Assembly: GCA_900539265.1 (NCBI GenBank) | Contig: UQBM01000027.1 | Location: forward strand, 1 to 20,896 | Direction: 5' to 3' | From: an uncultured Mollicutes bacterium | GTDB taxonomy: Bacteria > Bacillota_I > Bacilli_A > ML615J-28 > CAG-313 | DNA length: 20,896 bases | In this document: piece by piece, positions 15,201-20,896 of the stretch | Numbering within the stretch: the stretch's first letter is position 1 | Layout of the letters: every line of letters starts with the position of its first letter | Notes under the pieces: generated by a model | Database searches by the model: none | What the model saw: only the letters and a program-made list of their open reading frames with translations | Told to the model about the DNA's origin: nothing | Program-made: the position numbers and the translations under genes

Positions 15201-15222
15201 GAGGTGAAGTCCCCTCCACCTC
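15201..15222 (-). promoter_or_regulatory. GC-rich hairpin between the surface protein and GNAT genes
   Basis: On the minus strand GAGGTG (15222-15217) pairs with CACCTC (15206-15201) around a 10-base loop, followed by TTTATTT. It starts 17 bases after the stop of the surface protein gene and includes the only Shine-Dalgarno-like GGAGG ahead of the GNAT gene. It may act as a leaky terminator or an RNA-processing/stability element that lowers expression of the downstream genes. GGTGA/TCACC repeats around it (15203-15207, 15232-15236) allow alternative folds. The role is inferred. Confidence 0.5.
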
Positions 15223-15239
15223 CGACTTTCAGTCACCAA

Positions 15240-18200
15240 TTAATGTCTTTTTCTAAGAACTAAAGCAAGGAGAGTTGCAGCACCAGCAATTTCTAATACT
15301 AATACGGCACCATTCTTACATCCGCCTTTTGCATTTTCATCTAATGTTGTTTGTATACCTTCAACTTTTGCAGAAATATCAGCAACAACATCTTTTAATT
15401 CATCAATATTTTTATTGTTAGTAACATTATTATTTTCAACTAATTCAAATAACTCATTAATTTGTGCTTGTAAGGACTTAATTAATCTATCTTGAGTTTC
15501 TTGTGTATCATAAATATCATTAACAATATTTTTTAAACTTGTAAGTTGATTATTCAAATCATTAAATGCAGTTGTTAAATCCTCTTCAACATATTTATCA
15601 GCAACTATTACTAATGTATAATCTACACTTCTAACATTGTTTGATTTATCATAAACATTCACTCTAATAGTTAATTGCATATCCTCACCAGGGTTTAGAT
15701 TTATAGTATCAACTGGATTAGATACTTCTTCCCACCAAGTAAAAGTAGCATTCTTTAAGTCACCATCAACATTATCAACAGCAAGAACAATACCATCACG
15801 ACAATCAAAATCATCACCTTGTTGAATTACAACTCTACGAGTAGTAACATTTGGAGCAGTGATATCTCTTATAGTAACATTAAATTTAACACTTGCTTTC
15901 TTTGTATGAGCATTATTCCAAATAGTTGCAGTTACTGGATAAGTTCCTTCTTTTGGATTAGCAAAATCTAAATCTGTATCAAAATCAACATATTGAGTAA
16001 CGTCATTACCTAAAATATTCACACCATTGTATTGCGCATCATAAGCATTAACAAGTGTATATTGATCAATTGGAGCACATACAACTGCATCACCTTGTTT
16101 AGTAGGAATATAGAATAAATTATCTTTATTTACATTAATAATTGGTGTGTATGAATCTACAACAACATATTTAATAGTAAGTGATGAAGAAATATTAGTA
16201 GATGTATTTAAAACTTTAAATGTAACAACCCAATTTTCATTAGGAGCTTTCATTGTTGCATCTAATGTATATTGTTCCCATTTTTCTAAATTAGTTCTAG
16301 GATCAATCCAACTTTCGTTATTTCCATCACCAAAATTGAAACCAAAATATGTATGTGCTTCACCATTTAAGAAATACCAAATTGCATAGTTAATTCCTTG
16401 AGGAGAAGGGCAATAGAAACTTTGTGCTGCTTTTTCAATATTTGCTAGAGTGCCTGTATAAGTATCACCGCCAGGATATGCTAACATTGTTTGATAAATT
16501 CTATCAATTAACCAAGCCCAAGCATCTCTATTTTCTTTTACATTAAAGAATGCAGGACTATCTTCTGGATATTTATCATTTGGTGTACCATCTGGATTAG
16601 TCGCATTTGCTTCACTTGTAGCCATAAATGAACCCCAACTCCACCAAGCATGCCAATTTGCAGCAGTATCAAATGGAACTTCAGATACTTCAACACCACG
16701 ATGTTTTGCAACTGCAGCTAAGAAATCATTTTTAATATCTTCAATACTTGTATAACCAGTTGATGGAGCAACTTGTGATAATGATGATCCACCATTAGTG
16801 ATTGTATCAATATAAAATTCTAATGCTTCACTTGAGGCAGTATATGATGTTAAATCATCTTGAACACCCCAATATCTCATAATACCATTATAATTGATAT
16901 TTTTAACTGGATTGAAGACATTTCCTTGCATAACTTCAACTACATTTTGACCAGCCAATAATTGATAAGAAGTACCATCAATAACTTTGTCATCAAATGT
17001 TAAACCTGTTACTGAGAAATTATATGTTCTTTGTTCAGCTATACCAATCATTACAGTATTGCCTTCTTCATCTTTTACTTCTTCTCCATTCGCATCTTTT
17101 TTAGCTAATTGAGTTCTACCATATAAGTAACCATTTAAAACAGTTGATTTAAAGAATTCATTAGTAGTAGCAAGTCCTCGATCTAAAAATCCAAAGTCAT
17201 ATACAAATCCACCTGCAGGAACTCTATATGTTTTAGTACATGCACGAGTTGTACTATTAGCAATTTGTATAGCTTCTGCTTCCTCTTTTCCTTGCGCCAT
17301 TAATGTTTTAACATACGCTGTGATTTGATCGCCTTTAATAATGTGAGCAGAGTTATCAGCACTACCTACAAAAGCAATACAAATATAACCACCATCTCTT
17401 TCATAGCAGTAATCCCATAAATTTGGATCCCAACCATCAGCTAAATATCCTACTTCATTAACATTCTCTGGTGCTTCTTCAAAGAATTCCCAAACGAATC
17501 TTGAATAAAACATTCTATCTTCATCTGTTTCAACTTTAATTGTTTCATCATTTTCGTCCAAAATAGGATTTCCTTCTTCATCAACCATATCTACCATTAC
17601 TTTATCGCAAACAACGCCATCTTCAATTTTAGTAACAGCACCATCAACATAACAATATTCTGGAGTAAATTTATAATCTCCTTCATCTGATGTATATTGT
17701 TCATCTAAACCAATACCTCTAATAACTTGACCTTTGGCATTAAATACAATTGATCTATTATAATAATTTGTACCTTCATCACCAAGACCAAGTTGAGTTG
17801 GATCAAACTCAATATCTTCACCAGTAATATTTGTTCTCATATGTGACAATGATGGGTCAGAAGCAGCACCATTTGCAGCTTGTTTACCATCTGAAAATTT
17901 AGTAGCAATTACTTGTCCCGCTTCATCTTTTTGATAAAATAAAATATTTTTACCAGCACCAATAATAGGTTCACCATTTGTATCTACTGCGGTTGTATGA
18001 CCACTAAAATATACTGCATAATATTTTCCTGTTGGTTGACCACTTTCATCTAATTGAGCAACCCTTAGTCTAGTTTCATTCCATGGATACATTCTAGCAG
18101 TGCCTTGCCAGTTTGGATCCTCCTTAGCGTCATTGTCATAATAATTTGGAAAAGTAGTCATAATACTATCCATAATATATACGGCAATTTCATCATCTAA

Positions 18201-18317
18201 TAATGTTGGATCTTCTGTAAACTTATCTGCAGCTTTTGCTGGATTATTTACTGCAAAAACACCAACTAATGCAATTGTGAGCACTAATGTACTCAAAAAA
18301 GCAAAAACTTTTTTCAT
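15240..18317 (-). CDS. Large secreted, C-terminally anchored surface protein of unknown function
   Basis: The 1025-residue protein starts with a clear Sec signal peptide (MKKVFAF..., probable cleavage after AKA near residue 29). I do not recognise the family of the large N-terminal and middle region (about 30-710). Residues about 715-895 look like two Ig-like surface domains (GTYPVTATIWN and ITAPNVTTRRVV...DNVDGDL, like DUF5011/HYR modules). Residues about 897-995 form a predicted coiled coil (LNNQLTSLKNIVNDIYDTQE and on). The end is GGCKNG, a hydrophobic stretch (1003-1021) and RKRH, with Cys1000 just before the membrane segment; there is no LPXTG. It is the first gene after a strong promoter with two cre-like sites and has a perfect GGAGG site, so it is probably well expressed. 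A role in capturing or presenting cell-wall material is only suggested by the neighbours. Confidence 0.85.
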   Translation of the reverse strand: MKKVFAFLSTLVLTIALVGVFAVNNPAKAADKFTEDPTLLDDEIAVYIMDSIMTTFPNYYDNDAKEDPNWQGTARMYPWNETRLRVAQLDESGQPTGKYYAVYFSGHTTAVDTNGEPIIGAGKNILFYQKDEAGQVIATKFSDGKQAANGAASDPSLSHMRTNITGEDIEFDPTQLGLGDEGTNYYNRSIVFNAKGQVIRGIGLDEQYTSDEGDYKFTPEYCYVDGAVTKIEDGVVCDKVMVDMVDEEGNPILDENDETIKVETDEDRMFYSRFVWEFFEEAPENVNEVGYLADGWDPNLWDYCYERDGGYICIAFVGSADNSAHIIKGDQITAYVKTLMAQGKEEAEAIQIANSTTRACTKTYRVPAGGFVYDFGFLDRGLATTNEFFKSTVLNGYLYGRTQLAKKDANGEEVKDEEGNTVMIGIAEQRTYNFSVTGLTFDDKVIDGTSYQLLAGQNVVEVMQGNVFNPVKNINYNGIMRYWGVQDDLTSYTASSEALEFYIDTITNGGSSLSQVAPSTGYTSIEDIKNDFLAAVAKHRGVEVSEVPFDTAANWHAWWSWGSFMATSEANATNPDGTPNDKYPEDSPAFFNVKENRDAWAWLIDRIYQTMLAYPGGDTYTGTLANIEKAAQSFYCPSPQGINYAIWYFLNGEAHTYFGFNFGDGNNESWIDPRTNLEKWEQYTLDATMKAPNENWVVTFKVLNTSTNISSSLTIKYVVVDSYTPIINVNKDNLFYIPTKQGDAVVCAPIDQYTLVNAYDAQYNGVNILGNDVTQYVDFDTDLDFANPKEGTYPVTATIWNNAHTKKASVKFNVTIRDITAPNVTTRRVVIQQGDDFDCRDGIVLAVDNVDGDLKNATFTWWEEVSNPVDTINLNPGEDMQLTIRVNVYDKSNNVRSVDYTLVIVADKYVEEDLTTAFNDLNNQLTSLKNIVNDIYDTQETQDRLIKSLQAQINELFELVENNNVTNNKNIDELKDVVADISAKVEGIQTTLDENAKGGCKNGAVLVLEIAGAATLLALVLRKRH

Positions 18318-18345
18318 AAAATATTTTCCTCCTATTTATATATTT

Positions 18346-18359
18346 TGAAAGCGTTTGCG
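18346..18359 (-). promoter_or_regulatory. cre-like operator at the transcription start of the surface protein operon
   Basis: The plus strand reads TGAAAGCGTTTGCG, 12 of 14 matches to the CcpA consensus TGWAANCGNTNWCA, with a central CG. It overlaps the expected transcription start of the promoter at 18365-18393, a position where CcpA or another LacI-family repressor would block initiation. Confidence 0.7.
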
Positions 18360-18364
18360 ATTAT

Positions 18365-18393
18365 ATTATAGCATATCGATAAATCATTTGCAA
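18365..18393 (-). promoter_or_regulatory. Sigma-A-type promoter of the surface protein / GNAT / binding protein operon
   Basis: On the minus strand TTGCAA (18393-18388) and a perfect TATAAT (18370-18365) are exactly 17 bases apart. The start codon at 18317 lies about 40 bases downstream of the expected start site, after a GGAGG ribosome binding site. This is the clearest promoter in the window. Confidence 0.85.
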
Positions 18394-18412
18394 GAAAAAA
18401 AGCATAATTTTT

Positions 18413-18426
18413 TAAAAACGTTTACA
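18413..18426 (-). promoter_or_regulatory. Second cre-like operator, upstream of the -35 box
   Basis: The minus strand reads TGTAAACGTTTTTA, 13 of 14 matches to the cre consensus. It lies about 20 bases upstream of the -35 box and 67 bp centre to centre from the first cre-like site, so the pair flanks the promoter. It could be an activator site or the second operator of a looping repressor. Confidence 0.6.
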
Positions 18427-18467
18427 CAATTTTTAACAAATTTGATATTTTATACTAAAAAAAGAAA

Positions 18468-18513
18468 AATCATCCAAAAAAGTAATTTTTTTTACTTTTA
18501 TTAATGGATGATT
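18468..18513 (-). terminator. Intrinsic terminator of nagZ-nagB
   Basis: An outer 9-bp stem (18468-18476 with 18505-18513, AATCATCCA/TGGATGATT) and an inner 8-bp stem (18478-18485 with 18492-18499) form a long hairpin about 25 bases after the nagB stop on the minus strand. It is followed by a T-rich tract (TTTCTTTTTTT). It separates nagZ-nagB from the next promoter. Confidence 0.85.
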
Positions 18514-18538
18514 ATCTGTAATTTTTTAATTTTTTAAA

Positions 18539-19261
18539 TTACATCTTTGAATATGCATCTTGATCAATAATAACTGTAACATCTGGATGTTTATGTAAAA
18601 TAGATGCTGGAAAATCAGTTGTAATATCGTCTTTTAATAATTTTACCACTGTATCAGCTTTATTAACACCACTAATTAACATTAGAATTTTTTTAGCTTT
18701 CATAATATTACTAATTCCCATTGTAATTGCATGCGTAGGAACTTCATCTAATGAGTTAAAGAAACGTTTATTGTCTTGTCTTGTTTTATCAGTTAATTTC
18801 ACTACAAATGTCTCTTGATCAAAATGAGTACCAGGCTCATTGAATCCAATATGACCATTACCACCAATCCCTAGTAATTGTAAATCAATTGTAACCTTAT
18901 TAAGCATATCGTTATAAATTTTACAATCATCTTCAAGATGATCATTAGAAACAGTCGGTATATGTACATTTTCTTCATTTATGTCAACATGATTAAAAAG
19001 ATTGTCATGCATAAAATAATAATAACTTTGTGGATGCTCTTTACTAATGCCACAATATTCATCTAAATTATAAGTTTTTACATTTTTAAACGAAATTTCT
19101 TTATTTTCATAGGCTTTGATTAAATTTTTATAAGTACCAATTGGACTACTACCTGTTGCAAGACCTAATGTACAACTAGGATTATTTTTTATCATATCAC
19201 CAATAATTTGAGCACCAAGTTCACTCATAGCTTCATAATCTTTAACTACTATAACTTTCAT
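18539..19261 (-). CDS. nagB: Glucosamine-6-phosphate deaminase
   Basis: NagB turns glucosamine-6-phosphate into fructose-6-phosphate and ammonia, sending amino sugars into glycolysis. The 240-residue length is that of the short Gram-positive form, without the C-terminal allosteric extension of the E. coli enzyme. Motifs are GLATGSSPIGTY at residues 33-44, NLDEY at 65-69 (catalytic Asp67) and GIGGNGHIGFNEPG at 131-144 (catalytic His137). AAAGGAGAA gives a strong ribosome binding site. It follows nagZ by 18 bp. nagA, needed to deacetylate GlcNAc-6-phosphate before this step, is not in the window. Confidence 0.97.
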   Translation of the reverse strand: MKVIVVKDYEAMSELGAQIIGDMIKNNPSCTLGLATGSSPIGTYKNLIKAYENKEISFKNVKTYNLDEYCGISKEHPQSYYYFMHDNLFNHVDINEENVHIPTVSNDHLEDDCKIYNDMLNKVTIDLQLLGIGGNGHIGFNEPGTHFDQETFVVKLTDKTRQDNKRFFNSLDEVPTHAITMGISNIMKAKKILMLISGVNKADTVVKLLKDDITTDFPASILHKHPDVTVIIDQDAYSKM

Positions 19262-19279
19262 TTTTAATTTCTCCTTTAA

Positions 19280-20839
19280 TTATTTAACGCTAACAGGTAA
19301 GATTCCTTTTGCTTCAATTTCGCCTGTTAAATATTTTGCTAAGGCCTTGAAACTAAGAACACTTGCCTCATAAGCACAAACATATGTTGGAACATCTAAA
19401 ACGTTAATATCATAAGGTGTTCTAACTGCAACTACAATCAATTTATTTTTCTCAATCTTATTGATTAAATCAGCTTGCGAAGAGTTAAAATTTGCATTAT
19501 AACTACAATAAATTATTTTATCATATTGATGAATTTTTTTCAATAAATTTGTTTGCTCAATTTTAGTTGGAGCAATTGAAATGTAATGTTTATCAACGCT
19601 AAATGGCATATAATCGGCAAGACAACTTAAAGTATTATCATCATTTTCGACTAGTGTTACTACCTTAATTTGTGGAAAAACAACTAGTATTTTATCTTCT
19701 TTTGTAAGTGGCAAGAGATTATTATTATTTTTTAACAATGTAATACTATCTTCAGCTACTTTTTCAGCAAATTTCATTCGCGTTGGTTGTTCTAAATCTG
19801 CTTTAATGTCATCAAAACACTCAGCCATTTGACCAACATTATATTGTCTTTTATATTTCAAAATTCTTTCCACAGCTGCATCAATTATGCTAAGCGGTAT
19901 TTTCCCCTCTTCAGCAAGCCTCAACGCTATTTCTGCAAACTCTTTTTGCATTTGTACATTTCTTGCACCACATAAGAGTAATATATCACACCCCGAATTA
20001 AATCCATTATATACTATTTCTTCTAAACTAAAATTATCAAAAACCGCCGACATCGTTAGTGAATCAGTAACTACTAATCCTTTGAATCCCATTTCTTCAC
20101 GAAGTAATCCAGTTATAACTTTTTTAGATAGTGTTGTTGGGAACTTATCATCATATCTAGTATAAAGAACATGACTTGCCATAATACCTGGTAAATTTAA
20201 ATCTACAACTTTTTTGAATGGCACAAGTTCCATTTTATCAAGACGCTCTTTATCAAAATCAACAATAGGCAGACCAACATGTGAATCAACTGCTGTGTCT
20301 CCATGACCAGGAAAATGTTTTACGGAAGTCATCAATCCCGCTTCATGATATCCTTTGACCGCCTCTTCCATATACTCTGCTACAACATTTGGATCCTCAG
20401 AATAAGATCTTACATTAATAACTGGATTTTTAGGATTATTATTTACATCCCCAACAGGAGCAAAATTAAAATTAAATCCTAAATTTCTAAGTTCTATTCC
20501 CATATTTTTGGCTAAAATATATGCATTTTCTTTATTATTTGTAGCACTAATTGCCATAGCACCTGGTGACTGAACAATTCCTTCTGTTACTCTAGCAACC
20601 ATACCACCTTCTTGATCAATGGCTATAAATGGTGGTATTTTGGCATTTTTATTAATTTCTTTATTTAATTCAAATATTTGTCTTGGTGTTATACAATTAT
20701 CTTTAAAATAAATTATTAATCCAGCCTCAATCTCTTCAACTTGCATTTTAAGTTCTGAACTATACTTATCCCCCGAAAAAGCGAGCCCTATCATTTGCCC
20801 TACTTTTTCTTTTAATGTCATATTTTTAATGTCTTTCAT
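19280..20839 (-). CDS. nagZ: Beta-N-acetylglucosaminidase NagZ, glycoside hydrolase family 3
   Basis: NagZ removes non-reducing GlcNAc from muropeptides. The 519-residue protein has a GH3 barrel (about 1-335) and a C-terminal alpha/beta domain (about 350-519), the two-domain form seen in B. subtilis. KHFPGHGD is at 174-181, the catalytic Asp185-Ser-His187 dyad is in DSHVGLP, and the nucleophile Asp259 is in VVTDSLTM. The N-terminus (MKDIKNMTLKEKVGQM) has no signal peptide, whereas the B. subtilis enzyme is exported, so this one probably acts in the cytoplasm. It starts within a few bases of the end of the preceding gene and lacks a strong ribosome binding site, which suggests coupling. It is followed by nagB. 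Confidence 0.95.
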   Translation of the reverse strand: MKDIKNMTLKEKVGQMIGLAFSGDKYSSELKMQVEEIEAGLIIYFKDNCITPRQIFELNKEINKNAKIPPFIAIDQEGGMVARVTEGIVQSPGAMAISATNNKENAYILAKNMGIELRNLGFNFNFAPVGDVNNNPKNPVINVRSYSEDPNVVAEYMEEAVKGYHEAGLMTSVKHFPGHGDTAVDSHVGLPIVDFDKERLDKMELVPFKKVVDLNLPGIMASHVLYTRYDDKFPTTLSKKVITGLLREEMGFKGLVVTDSLTMSAVFDNFSLEEIVYNGFNSGCDILLLCGARNVQMQKEFAEIALRLAEEGKIPLSIIDAAVERILKYKRQYNVGQMAECFDDIKADLEQPTRMKFAEKVAEDSITLLKNNNNLLPLTKEDKILVVFPQIKVVTLVENDDNTLSCLADYMPFSVDKHYISIAPTKIEQTNLLKKIHQYDKIIYCSYNANFNSSQADLINKIEKNKLIVVAVRTPYDINVLDVPTYVCAYEASVLSFKALAKYLTGEIEAKGILPVSVK

Positions 20840-20845
20840 ACTATA

Positions 20846-20896
20846 TTACTTTTTCTTTCTCAATATTAAAATGGTTCCACTCAAAAGACCTATCCA
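20846..20896 (-). CDS. C-terminal end of an upstream gene cut by the window edge (possible membrane anchor)
   Basis: One minus-strand frame is open from the edge and ends WIGLLSGTILILRKKK then TAA at 20846, six bases before the nagZ start. A hydrophobic run with a basic tail looks like the C-terminal anchor of another surface protein, like the RKRH end of the 1025-residue protein. A second frame is also open (ending in a TAG at 20841 after NIEKEKVI), so the reading is not certain. Either way a co-directional gene lies directly upstream of nagZ and probably shares its transcript. Confidence 0.4.
   Translation of the reverse strand, partial: WIGLLSGTILILRKKK

Noticed and set aside
15240..15326. 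LPXTG sortase signal on the 1025-residue protein
   Set aside because: The tail reads GGCKNG before the hydrophobic stretch; no LPXTG-like motif is present, so a standard sortase A anchor is not supported.
1..20896. tRNA, rRNA, insertion sequence, integrase, phage or attachment-site features
   Set aside because: No transposase, integrase, terminal inverted repeats, tRNA cloverleaf or rRNA stretch was seen on either strand.

Overview
The window is about 20.9 kb of very AT-rich DNA. Features that point to a low-GC Gram-positive lineage (Bacillota, broadly Bacilli/Clostridia, possibly near the Haloplasma/Izemoplasma/Acholeplasma/Erysipelotrichales groups) are AGGAGG-type ribosome binding sites, a T-box leader, a CcpA/LacI-type cre promoter, lipoprotein and Sec signal peptides, and A/T-ending codons. 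TGA is read as stop (murQ ends with TGA inside the next gene), so this is not a Mycoplasma/Spiroplasma code-4 genome. Species, and whether the organism has a cell wall, cannot be told from the window.

Layout. (1) 1-1741, plus strand: a 121-residue membrane protein built from a tandem duplication, preceded by a long palindrome; then a T-box leader with a UGG specifier and trpS; then a terminator shared with the convergent operon. (2) 1743-11832, minus strand: ten tightly packed genes with 4-14 bp gaps or short overlaps, read from about 11.8 kb downwards: DUF624 membrane protein, namZ, mupG, murK, anmK, murQ, alpha/beta hydrolase, etfB (lctB-like), etfA (lctC-like), lctD. (3) 11894-18426, minus strand: a promoter between two cre-like operators, then a 1025-residue surface protein of unknown function, a two-domain GNAT acetyltransferase (GlmA-like) and a lipoprotein solute-binding protein carrying three InlB-type beta repeats, ending at a strong terminator. 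(4) 18468-20896, minus strand: nagZ-nagB with their terminator, preceded by the last codons of another gene.

How the genes fit together. Sections 2-4 read as one peptidoglycan-sugar salvage island. The lipoprotein binding protein would collect sugars or muropeptides outside. NagZ and NamZ, both without signal peptides, would split GlcNAc and MurNAc from fragments inside the cell. MurK and AnmK phosphorylate MurNAc and anhydro-MurNAc, MupG can split phosphorylated disaccharide, and MurQ cleaves MurNAc-6-phosphate to GlcNAc-6-phosphate plus D-lactate. NagB feeds glucosamine-6-phosphate to glycolysis, with NagA presumably elsewhere. GNAT may re-acetylate de-N-acetylated glucosamine units.

The most interesting point is that murQ is in the same apparent transcript as a complete electron-confurcating lactate dehydrogenase (LctB/LctC/LctD type, with the [4Fe-4S]-bearing N-terminal extension on EtfA) but with no lactate permease or racemase in the window. 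The simplest reading is that this complex oxidises the D-lactate that MurQ releases from the lactyl ether, so that both the sugar and the lactyl side chain of peptidoglycan are used. This link is inferred from gene order and known family reactions and has not been tested here.
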